Below are positions 6,855 through 12,668 of a stretch of 12,668 bases of DNA, in pieces. A program made the translations under genes and the position numbers. The stretch is from assembly GCA_050250795.1 (NCBI GenBank), contig JBFWNZ010000080.1:1-12668 (forward strand), in the 5' to 3' direction. The first letter of the stretch is position 1. Every line of letters starts with the position of its first letter. The stretch comes from JBFWNZ01 sp050250795. GTDB lineage: Bacteria; Pseudomonadota; Alphaproteobacteria; UBA8366. A model generated the notes under the pieces. The model searched no databases. It saw only the letters and a program-made list of their open reading frames with translations, and was not told the origin of the DNA.

Positions 6855-7994
6855 ATGGATTTCCTCCCGAACTTTCTGTATCTCGACTGGCTTATCCCGT
6901 TCCTGGTCCTGCTGACGGTCCTCGTGTTCGTTCACGAACTGGGCCATTACGCGGTCGCGCGCTTCAACGGCGTGCGGGTCGAGGTGTTCTCGATCGGCTT
7001 CGGGCCCGAGCTGTTCGGCTGGAACGACCGGGCCGGGACGCGGTGGAAGTTCAGCGCCATTCCGCTGGGCGGCTATGTGCGCATGCTGGGCGAGGACGAT
7101 TTGCGCAGCGCCGAGCCGTCCGACCTGCTGCATCCGGACAATGCCGGCGATTCCTTCAGCGCCCAGCGGATCGGCCAGCGGGCGGCCATCGTGGCGGCCG
7201 GCCCGGCCGCCAACTTCCTGTTCGCGATCATTGCCCTGGCGATCCTGTTCGCGACCGTCGGTCAGCCTTATTCCGAGCCCGTGATCGGGACGGTCATGCC
7301 CGGCAGTGCCGCCGAGGAAGCCGGTTTCCAGCCGGGGGACCGGATTCTGAGCATCGACGGAACGGACATCGACCGCTTCGAGGATGTGCAGCAGATCGTG
7401 CGGACGGGCAATGGCGCCATGCTCTCGATGCAGGTCCGGCGGGAAGGCGCGGCCGAGCCGCTGGCCATCGCGGTCCAGCCCAAGCTGACGCAGATCGCCG
7501 ATCCGGACGGGGCGCCCCAGCAGGCCTACATGCTGGGCTTGCAGCGCAGCGGAACGCCGCTCAAGCGGCACGGCCCGGTCGCGGCGGTCTGGGCGGCGGC
7601 GAAGGAGACCTACAACCTGTCGGCCGGGATGCTCGGCGCGGTGGGCGAGATCATCCTCGGCCGGCGCGGCACGGAGGAACTGGGCGGGCCGGTGCGGATC
7701 GCCCAGATGTCGGGCGACTTCGCGAAGCGCGGCATCGTGCCGTTCGTCTGGTTTGCGGTCCTGCTGTCGATCAACCTGGGCCTGATAAACCTTCTCCCCA
7801 TTCCCGTTCTGGATGGCGGGCATCTGGCCTTCTACGCCGTGGAGGCTGTGCGCGGCCGCCCCGTGACCGAGCGGACGCAGGAATATAGCTTCCGAATTGG
7901 TCTGGCACTGGTAATTGCTCTTATGATATTCGTCACTTACAAAGACCTGGACCACTTGCGTATTTTTGAATACTTCAAGAACATCGTGTCCTGA
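6855..7994 (+). CDS. rseP: RIP site-2 zinc metalloprotease RseP/MmpA family
   Basis: A 379-residue inner-membrane site-2 protease that cleaves transmembrane substrates such as anti-sigma factors and signal-peptide remnants. The zinc motif HELGH (H27, E28, H31) sits in the first hydrophobic span. AIPLGGYVRMLGE (68-80) is the membrane-associated loop. A PDZ domain spans about 140-215 (MPGSAAEEAGFQPGDRILSI). The third zinc-ligand motif NLLPIPVLDGGH (312-323, D320) lies in a later span, with a final hydrophobic segment near 347-361. Only one PDZ domain is visible, against two in the 450-residue E. coli RseP, so it resembles the shorter alphaproteobacterial form (MmpA in Caulobacter). The dxr stop is in frame upstream and ATG 6855 is the first start, with GAGG at 6844-6847. 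Its last 100 bases are strikingly AT-rich. bamA follows after 30 bases. Confidence 0.95.
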   Translation: MDFLPNFLYLDWLIPFLVLLTVLVFVHELGHYAVARFNGVRVEVFSIGFGPELFGWNDRAGTRWKFSAIPLGGYVRMLGEDDLRSAEPSDLLHPDNAGDSFSAQRIGQRAAIVAAGPAANFLFAIIALAILFATVGQPYSEPVIGTVMPGSAAEEAGFQPGDRILSIDGTDIDRFEDVQQIVRTGNGAMLSMQVRREGAAEPLAIAVQPKLTQIADPDGAPQQAYMLGLQRSGTPLKRHGPVAAVWAAAKETYNLSAGMLGAVGEIILGRRGTEELGGPVRIAQMSGDFAKRGIVPFVWFAVLLSINLGLINLLPIPVLDGGHLAFYAVEAVRGRPVTERTQEYSFRIGLALVIALMIFVTYKDLDHLRIFEYFKNIVS

Positions 7995-8004
7995 CGGGTC
8001 AGGA
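7989..8004 (+). other. Small hairpin over the rseP stop codon
   Basis: TCCTGA at 7989-7994, containing the TGA stop, is the exact reverse complement of TCAGGA at 7999-8004, with a CGGG tetraloop between. No T-tract follows. It might affect RNA stability or rseP-bamA coupling, but six base pairs are few. Confidence 0.3.
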
Positions 8005-8009
8005 ATCTA

Positions 8010-8014
8010 GGGGA
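8010..8014 (+). promoter_or_regulatory. Ribosome binding site that sets the bamA start
   Basis: GGGGA here lies ten bases before GTG 8025 but only four before TTG 8019. This spacing, plus the commoner start codon, favours GTG 8025. Confidence 0.5.
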
Positions 8015-8024
8015 ACGGTTGCCT

Positions 8025-10379
8025 GTGACGGGACGTCTGGCTTTTATCGCGGGGGTTTGGGCTGCCGTTGCCTTTGCCGTTCCCGCCGCGGCGCAAGCTC
8101 CGCTCTTTGTGCCGCCGACGCCGGACAACGGGGCGGCATCCGCTCCCTCGTCGATGACGCCCTCGGCACCCGAAGCCGCCAAGGCGGGGCCGCGCGTCTC
8201 CGAAGTCGTCATCAGCGGCACGCAGCGCATCGACCCCGAAACCGTGCGGTCGTACATGACCCTGCGCGCGGGCGACGCAATCGATTCCGACGGGGTCAAC
8301 GCGTCGCTGAAGAAGCTGTTCGCAACCGGCCTGTTCGCGGACGTGACCATCACGGTCGAAGGCACGGCGCTGGTCGTGCGGGTCGTCGAGAACCCGATCA
8401 TCAATCAGGTGGCCTTCGAAGGTAACAAGGAAATCAAAGACGAGGATCTGCGGAACGAAATCCAGCTGCGGCCGCGCATCGTCTTCACCCGGACCCGGGT
8501 GCAGAGCGATGTGAAGCGCATCCTGGAGCTCTATCGCCGCAGCGGCCGGTTCGCGGCCACCGTCGACCCCAAGGTCATCCAGCTCGACCAGAATCGGGTC
8601 GATCTGGTCTATGAGATCAAGGAAGGTCCGGTGACGGGCGTCCGGCGCATCGGCTTCGTCGGCAACCGCTTCTTCTCCGACGGCGCCTTGCGCGAGGTCC
8701 TTCTGACGAAGGAGAGCCGCTGGTACCGTTTCCTGTCGAGCAACGACAACTACGACCCCGACCGCCTGACCTTCGACCGCGAATTGCTGCGGCGCTATTA
8801 CCTGGAGCACGGCTTCGCCGATTTCCGGGTCGTGTCGGCCGTCGCGGAACTGACGCCGGATCAGGAAGATTTCCTCATCACCTTCACCATCGATGAGGGC
8901 GAGCGCTACAAGTTCGGCGCGATCGACATCACCTCGCAGATTCCGGAGGTCGATCCCGAAACCCTTCGCGACCTGATCGAGATCGACACCGGCGATTGGT
9001 ACAACGCGAACAAGGTCGACAACATCGTCCTGTCGCTGACCGATGCCGCCGGCGACCGGGGATATGCCTTCGTCGAGGTGCGGCCGGTCACGCGGCGCGA
9101 CCGCGACAAGCGGACCATCGACGTGACCTTCGAGATCGGCGAGGGACCGCGCGTGTTCGTCGAGCGGATCGACATCCGCGGCAACGTCCGGACCCATGAC
9201 GAGATCATCCGCCGCGAGTTCCGGCTGGTCGAAGGCGACGCCTTCAACGCCGCGCGCCTGCGCCGGTCGCAGCAGCGCATCCAGAATCTCGGCTATTTTT
9301 CGAAGGCCGAGGTGAACAACATTCCCGGTTCGACGCCGGACCGCACGGTCATCCAGGCCGATGTGGAGGAGCAGTCGACGGGCGAGCTCAGCTTCGGCGC
9401 CGGGTATTCGACCTCGGAAGGCGTGCTGGGCGAAGTCGGCATCCGCGAGCGCAACCTGCTCGGCCGCGGCCAGGATTTGACGGCGAACTTCACCCTGTCG
9501 CAGCGCAGCCAGCGCTGGAATTTGGGGTTTGTGGAGCCCTATTTCCTGGACAAGGAATTGCGGGCGGGCGTGAACCTGTTCCGCACGCAGCGCGACAACT
9601 CCGATGAGAGCGGCTTCGAAAGCGTGCGGACGGGCAGCCGCTTCACGCTCGGATACGAGATCAACGAGGAATGGTCGCAGGGCGTGTCCTATACCATCCG
9701 CAAGGATGAGATGAAGGACATCGACGCTGACGCATCGCGGTTCATCCGGGCGCAGAAGGGCACCAGCACGACCTCGATGGTCGGGCAGAGCCTGACCTAT
9801 GACGCGCGCAACAGTGCCATCGAGCCCACCGACGGTTTCGTGTCCCGCGTCAGCACGGATTTCGCCGGCCTCGGCGGTTCGGTCCGCTATATGCGCCTCG
9901 GGTTGAAGTCGGCTTACTACTATCCCTTCGCTGCGGGATGGACCGGCATGGTCAGCGGCGAAGTCGGCAAGATGTTCGGCCTCGGCCAGGACATCCGCGT
10001 CGACGATCGTTTCTTTGCCGGCGGCGAGACGTTCCGCGGCTTCGAGACGGCCGGCGTCGGGCCGCGCGACCGCAACACCCAGGATGCCCTCGGCGGCACC
10101 GTGATGGCCGTGGGTACGGTCGAACTCGGCTTCCCGATCTTCCTGCCGGAGGAGCTTGGCTTCAGCGGCGCGCTCTTCAGCGATGTCGGCCTCGTGACGG
10201 ATACGCCGGAGAGCGATCCGCTGATCGCGGATGAGAGTTCGCCGCGCGTGTCCGCAGGTATCGGCCTGAAGTGGAAGTCGCCCTTCGGTCCGGTGCGTCT
10301 CGACCTGAGTCAGGCCATCGTCAAGGAAGACTTCGACAAGACGCAACTCCTGCATTTCCGCTTCGGCACGCGGTTCTAG
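8025..10379 (+). CDS. bamA: Outer membrane protein assembly factor BamA (Omp85 family, GTG start)
   Basis: A 784-residue Omp85 protein, the core of the BAM complex that folds beta-barrels into the outer membrane. The signal peptide starts MTGRLAFIAG and has a hydrophobic core ending in AAAQA, with likely cleavage after residue 25. A proline- and alanine-rich linker follows. Five POTRA domains are visible at about 58-124, 125-202, 203-294, 295-374 and 375-450. The beta-barrel follows from about 455, with the conserved RGF of the loop-6 motif at 671-673 (FRGFETAGVGPRD). The C-terminus HFRFGTRF ends in phenylalanine, the expected outer-membrane beta-signal. The start is GTG 8025, set by the ribosome binding site at 8010-8014; TTG 8019 would add two residues. 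skp starts four bases after the stop, and the rseP-bamA-skp order is strongly conserved. Confidence 0.96.
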   Translation: MTGRLAFIAGVWAAVAFAVPAAAQAPLFVPPTPDNGAASAPSSMTPSAPEAAKAGPRVSEVVISGTQRIDPETVRSYMTLRAGDAIDSDGVNASLKKLFATGLFADVTITVEGTALVVRVVENPIINQVAFEGNKEIKDEDLRNEIQLRPRIVFTRTRVQSDVKRILELYRRSGRFAATVDPKVIQLDQNRVDLVYEIKEGPVTGVRRIGFVGNRFFSDGALREVLLTKESRWYRFLSSNDNYDPDRLTFDRELLRRYYLEHGFADFRVVSAVAELTPDQEDFLITFTIDEGERYKFGAIDITSQIPEVDPETLRDLIEIDTGDWYNANKVDNIVLSLTDAAGDRGYAFVEVRPVTRRDRDKRTIDVTFEIGEGPRVFVERIDIRGNVRTHDEIIRREFRLVEGDAFNAARLRRSQQRIQNLGYFSKAEVNNIPGSTPDRTVIQADVEEQSTGELSFGAGYSTSEGVLGEVGIRERNLLGRGQDLTANFTLSQRSQRWNLGFVEPYFLDKELRAGVNLFRTQRDNSDESGFESVRTGSRFTLGYEINEEWSQGVSYTIRKDEMKDIDADASRFIRAQKGTSTTSMVGQSLTYDARNSAIEPTDGFVSRVSTDFAGLGGSVRYMRLGLKSAYYYPFAAGWTGMVSGEVGKMFGLGQDIRVDDRFFAGGETFRGFETAGVGPRDRNTQDALGGTVMAVGTVELGFPIFLPEELGFSGALFSDVGLVTDTPESDPLIADESSPRVSAGIGLKWKSPFGPVRLDLSQAIVKEDFDKTQLLHFRFGTRF

Positions 10380-10383
10380 AACG

Positions 10384-10986
10384 ATGCGGGGGGACCGCAG
10401 GTACCGCGGCATCCTGCTGGCGCTGGCCATCTCCGTCCTCGTCCTGCCGCCGGCCGTGGCCGCGCAGGACCGCCGCGCCGGTTCCGGCGTGGTGATCGCC
10501 ACCATCGATTTCGACAAGGTGATGCGTGAATCGAGCGCGGGACGAAAGTTCCGCGAGCAACTCGACCAGCGTTATGCGCAGTCCGAGGAAGAGATCAAGC
10601 GCATGCAGGCCGATGTGGAGCGCCTGCGCCAGGACCTGGCCACGAACGGGGACAGTCTGTCGCCCGAAGAACGGCAGAAGCGGCGCAACGAGTTCCAGCG
10701 CCGCAAGGCCGAGGGCTTTCAACTGCTCCAGGAGCGGAAGGAGCAGATCAACCGCATGTTCGAGCGGGGAAAGCAGCAGATCGAGGTGGCCCTGCGCGAG
10801 ATCGTCAAGCAGATCGCCGAGGAGCGGGGGATCGATCTGGTCTTGAACCGCTCGGGCCCCGACAGCGGTTCGCGGCCGTCCGGCGCCGTCCTTTACACGG
10901 CGCGCGATGTCGATATCGACGATCTGGCGCGCCAGCGTCTGGATGCCCGCCTGCCGAGCCTGGGTCCCGTTCAGCCTGTGGAATGA
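10384..10986 (+). CDS. skp: Periplasmic chaperone OmpH/Skp family
   Basis: A 200-residue OmpH/Skp-type chaperone that holds unfolded outer-membrane proteins in the periplasm on their way to BamA. The N-terminus is a signal peptide: basic MRGDRRYR, hydrophobic ILLALAISVLVLPP, and cleavage near AVAA (residues 24-27). VVIATIDFDKVMRES (36-50) is the family's first core strand and helix. Long charged, glutamine-rich helices from about 52 to 150 would form the coiled-coil arms. IAEERGIDLVLNRSG (144-158) closes the core, and VLYTARDVDIDDLARQRLD near the end is typical of alphaproteobacterial members. It follows bamA by four bases without a clear Shine-Dalgarno, suggesting translational coupling. In most relatives lpxD comes next, but here a 202-base spacer follows. 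Confidence 0.92.
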   Translation: MRGDRRYRGILLALAISVLVLPPAVAAQDRRAGSGVVIATIDFDKVMRESSAGRKFREQLDQRYAQSEEEIKRMQADVERLRQDLATNGDSLSPEERQKRRNEFQRRKAEGFQLLQERKEQINRMFERGKQQIEVALREIVKQIAEERGIDLVLNRSGPDSGSRPSGAVLYTARDVDIDDLARQRLDARLPSLGPVQPVE

Positions 10987-11188
10987 TGGGGTGCGCCAAG
11001 CGATGGAGAAGCATTGCTTGAGCGGGAAATATGGGGCAAAAGATAGCACTGGCACGGGTTTCCTGGGTGGACCGTGACCGGCGTCTTCCGAACTTCCGTT
11101 TTGTTGCGTCGGTCGGATTGCGGGTCAGGGATGCCGTGTCCTGAAGGGGCCTATCTACAGGCGACAGTCGGTTGAGGGCGCGTAAAGC
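10987..11188 (+). other. Non-coding spacer at the usual position of lpxD
   Basis: The spacer holds no convincing gene. The three forward frames are closed by stops within a short distance, and the longest open stretch (GTG 11074 to TGA 11173-11175, 33 codons) has no recognisable motif or LpxD-like hexapeptide repeat. A weak promoter candidate is TTGAGC 11018-11023 with AGATAG 11041-11046 at 17-base spacing. A loose hairpin, TGTCCTG 11137-11143 with CAGGCGACA 11158-11166, has an unpaired GC bulge and sits shortly before the fabZ ribosome binding site GAGGG 11174-11178. No terminator with a T-tract is seen after skp. A fabZ promoter here is plausible because this is the longest gap in the window, but it is not shown. 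Confidence 0.5.
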
Positions 11189-11665
11189 ATGCAAAAGGAT
11201 TCTCAGGTGCTGAAGGCCGCTCCGACCGCCACCGAGATCGATGTGAACGGGATCAAGCGGATGATTCCGCACCGGTATCCGTTCCTGATGATCGACAAGG
11301 TGGTGGACATCGTCCTCGGTGAGAGCGCGACAGGCATCAAGTGCGTCACCGCTGCCGAACCGCATTTCGCCGGTCACTTTCCGTCCATGCCGATCATGCC
11401 CGGCGTTCTGATCGTCGAGGCCATGGCGCAGACCGCGGCGGTGCTCGTCGTGCACACCCTGGGCGGAGACGCTGAGGGGAAGATCGTCTATTTCATGACG
11501 ATCGAGAATGCGCGGTTCCGCCGGCCCGTCGGCCCGGGGGACGTTCTGCATCTGCATGTCTCGCTGGAGCGTAACCGCGGGAATGTCTGGAAGTTTTCCG
11601 GCGTCGCCAAGGTCGATGGCCAGCCGGTTGCCGAGGCGACCTACACCGCAATGATCCGCGATTGA
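11189..11665 (+). CDS. fabZ: 3-hydroxyacyl-[acyl-carrier-protein] dehydratase FabZ
   Basis: A 158-residue hot-dog-fold dehydratase that converts 3-hydroxyacyl-ACP to trans-2-enoyl-ACP in fatty acid elongation. It shares the 3-hydroxyacyl-ACP pool with lipid A acyltransferases. The family opening IKRMIPHRYPFLMIDKV is at residues 22-38. The catalytic pair is H63 in HFAGHFPSMPIMPG and E77 in VLIVEAMAQ, 14 residues apart as in E. coli FabZ (H54, E68). The C-terminal strands include FRRPVGPGD. An in-frame TAA at 11183-11185 closes the frame upstream, so ATG 11189 is the first possible start, with GAGGG ten bases before it. GTG 11207 is a less likely alternative. The TGA stop overlaps the lpxA ATG by one base (TGATG), so the two are probably translationally coupled. 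Confidence 0.96.
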   Translation: MQKDSQVLKAAPTATEIDVNGIKRMIPHRYPFLMIDKVVDIVLGESATGIKCVTAAEPHFAGHFPSMPIMPGVLIVEAMAQTAAVLVVHTLGGDAEGKIVYFMTIENARFRRPVGPGDVLHLHVSLERNRGNVWKFSGVAKVDGQPVAEATYTAMIRD

Positions 11666-12450
11666 TGGCCAAAATCCATCCGACCGCGGTCGTCGCCGAC
11701 GGCGCGCGCATCGCGTCCGACGCTGAAATCGGGCCTTATTGCTGCATCGGCTCCGAGGCGGAGATCGGGGCGGGGGTGGTCCTGACATCCCATGTGGTCG
11801 TGGACGGCCTGACCAGCATCGGAGCGGGGACAAGGGTCTATCCCTTCGCGTCGCTCGGCTTGCAGCCGCAGGACCTGAAGTTCCGCGGCGAGAAATCCCG
11901 GCTTGTGATCGGAGCCCGGAATTCGATTCGCGAATATGTGACCATGAATCCCGGCACCGAGGGCGGCGGGATGCTGACCGAAGTCGGCGACGACTGCCTG
12001 TTCATGGTCGGCTCGCATGTCGCGCATGACTGCCGCGTCGGCAGTCACGTCATCCTGGCGAACAACGCGACCCTCGGAGGGCATGTGATCGTCGGGGATT
12101 ACGCGATCATCGGCGGGCTCGCGGCGGTGCACCAGTTCGTTCGCATCGGCCCGCATGCCATGATCGGCGGGCTGTCCGGGGTCGAGAACGACATCATTCC
12201 CTACGGTTCGGCGATGGGCGAGCGGGCGCGGCTCAGCGGGCTCAACCTCGTCGGCCTGAAGCGGCGGGGATTTTCCAAGGACGAGATACACAATCTCCGC
12301 GCGGCCTACCGGCTGTTGTTCGCCAGCGAAGGCACGCTGAGCGAGCGGGTCGACGACGTGGCCGCCATGTTCGAGGAGAGCGGCGGCGTGCGCGATATCG
12401 TCGATTTCATGCGGGCCGATTCCCCGCGCGGCCTGACCCAGCCGTCATAG
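11665..12450 (+). CDS. lpxA: Acyl-ACP--UDP-N-acetylglucosamine O-acyltransferase
   Basis: A 261-residue left-handed beta-helix acyltransferase that adds 3-hydroxyacyl from ACP to the 3-OH of UDP-GlcNAc, the first step of lipid A synthesis in the cytoplasm. Hexapeptide repeats run from about IHPTAVV (4-10) through ARIASDAEIG to residue 170. The catalytic histidine is H121 in GSHVAHDC, corresponding to E. coli H125, with H118 matching H122. HQFVRIGPHAMIGGLSG (156-172) follows, then the C-terminal helical domain (FSKDEIHNLRAAYRLLF). G169 aligns with E. coli G173, the acyl-chain ruler, which predicts a long 3-hydroxyacyl (about C14) rather than C10. ATG 11665 overlaps the fabZ stop by one base; the length fits the family. 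lpxI follows three bases after the stop. Confidence 0.96.
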   Translation: MAKIHPTAVVADGARIASDAEIGPYCCIGSEAEIGAGVVLTSHVVVDGLTSIGAGTRVYPFASLGLQPQDLKFRGEKSRLVIGARNSIREYVTMNPGTEGGGMLTEVGDDCLFMVGSHVAHDCRVGSHVILANNATLGGHVIVGDYAIIGGLAAVHQFVRIGPHAMIGGLSGVENDIIPYGSAMGERARLSGLNLVGLKRRGFSKDEIHNLRAAYRLLFASEGTLSERVDDVAAMFEESGGVRDIVDFMRADSPRGLTQPS

Positions 12451-12453
12451 GCC

Positions 12454-12668
12454 GTGACGGGCAAGCTCGGCATCCTGGCCGGCGGCGGCGCCCTTCCGCG
12501 ACGGATCATCGAAGCGAGCCGCGCGCAAGGGCGCGACGTGTTCGTCATTGCCGTCGAGGGGCATGCCGATCCCGAGACCGTCGAAGGCGTCGACCATGCC
12601 TGGGTCCGGCTCGGGGCCGCGGGAACGGCCGACCGTCTGTGCCGGGAGCGGGGCATCCGCGAGATCGT
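12454..12668 (+). CDS. lpxI: UDP-2,3-diacylglucosamine pyrophosphatase LpxI, N-terminal part (3'-truncated by window edge)
   Basis: The first 71 codons of an LpxI-family (formerly DUF1009) protein, which hydrolyses UDP-2,3-diacylglucosamine to lipid X in the lipid A pathway, replacing LpxH in most alphaproteobacteria. The fragment starts MTGKLGILAGGGALPRRI (the glycine-rich GILAGGG and LP motif are typical). It continues through DVFVIAVEGHADPETV, HAWVRLGAAG and RGIREI, which match the conserved N-terminal domain pattern. The start is GTG 12454: the lpxA stop TAG 12448-12450 is in frame two codons upstream, so no earlier start is possible. No good ribosome binding site is visible, so coupling to lpxA translation is likely. 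The frame is open to the right edge. Downstream, lpxB would be expected. Confidence 0.88.
   Translation, partial: MTGKLGILAGGGALPRRIIEASRAQGRDVFVIAVEGHADPETVEGVDHAWVRLGAAGTADRLCRERGIREI

Noticed and set aside
5559..7955. A very long open frame (about 798 codons) on the minus strand opposite cdsA, dxr and rseP
   Set aside because: It is the mirror of high-GC coding sequence on the + strand. Its composition is rich in Arg, His and Gln and shows no domain, while the + strand genes are unmistakable.
8012..8037. GGAAC followed after 17 bases by CGTC, resembling an EcfG-type stress promoter upstream of bamA
   Set aside because: The -10 element is imperfect, the start would fall inside the bamA signal sequence, and the GGGGAAC is better explained as part of the bamA ribosome binding site.
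10374..10381. TTCTAGAA palindrome at the bamA stop
   Set aside because: An eight-base palindrome is not significant by itself and forms no useful hairpin loop.
8007..10517. A long open frame (about 836 codons) on the minus strand opposite bamA and skp
   Set aside because: Same antisense shadow effect; bamA and skp on the + strand explain the sequence fully.
10997..11020. CAAGC/GCTTG inverted repeat after skp as a terminator
   Set aside because: Only five pairs with a 14-base loop and no T-tract; too weak.
11074..11175. A 33-codon GTG-started ORF in the skp-fabZ spacer
   Set aside because: No Shine-Dalgarno of note, no recognisable motif, no resemblance to LpxD or to any small protein I know; chance openness at this GC content is likely.

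Overview
The window is a 12.7 kb stretch of GC-rich chromosomal DNA (roughly two thirds G+C by eye). All recognisable genes lie on the + strand and are tightly packed. Gene content and order point to an alphaproteobacterium, most plausibly of the Rhodospirillales or a related order: dnaE, rpsB, tsf, pyrH, frr, uppS, cdsA, dxr, rseP, bamA, skp, fabZ, lpxA, lpxI. The use of lpxI rather than lpxH, dnaE next to rpsB, and a short single-PDZ RseP fit that assignment. I see no mobile element, CRISPR array, tRNA, rRNA or attachment site.

Layout: (1) 2-751 is the 3' end of dnaE (replicative DNA polymerase III alpha), ending in a weak terminator-like hairpin. (2) 752-926 holds a good housekeeping promoter (TTGTCA, 17-base spacer, TATATC) and a structured leader of about 120 bases. 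(3) 927-4069 is the translation and nucleotide block: ribosomal protein S2, elongation factor Ts, UMP kinase and ribosome recycling factor. A strong hairpin lies between rpsB and tsf. (4) 4086-6821 makes envelope precursors: undecaprenyl diphosphate synthase, CDP-diglyceride synthetase and DXP reductoisomerase. Dxr feeds the isoprenoid precursors that UppS uses. (5) 6855-10986 handles envelope quality control and outer-membrane assembly: RseP protease, BamA and the periplasmic chaperone Skp/OmpH. (6) 11189-12668 covers fatty acid and lipid A synthesis: FabZ, LpxA and the start of LpxI, which runs off the window.

Together the genes couple growth (ribosome and UTP supply) to building the envelope (lipid carrier, phospholipid, lipid A, outer-membrane proteins). 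Most junctions are overlaps or gaps under 40 bases, so long co-transcripts are likely.

The main departure from the textbook order is that lpxD, normally between skp and fabZ, is absent. A 202-base spacer with no lpxD remnant that I can recognise sits in its place. Smaller points of interest are mutually exclusive pairings in the rpsB leader, one of which would cover the ribosome binding site, and an unusually AT-rich 100 bases at the 3' end of rseP just before bamA. I found no convincing evidence of an undescribed biological system; most of the window is a conserved core locus.
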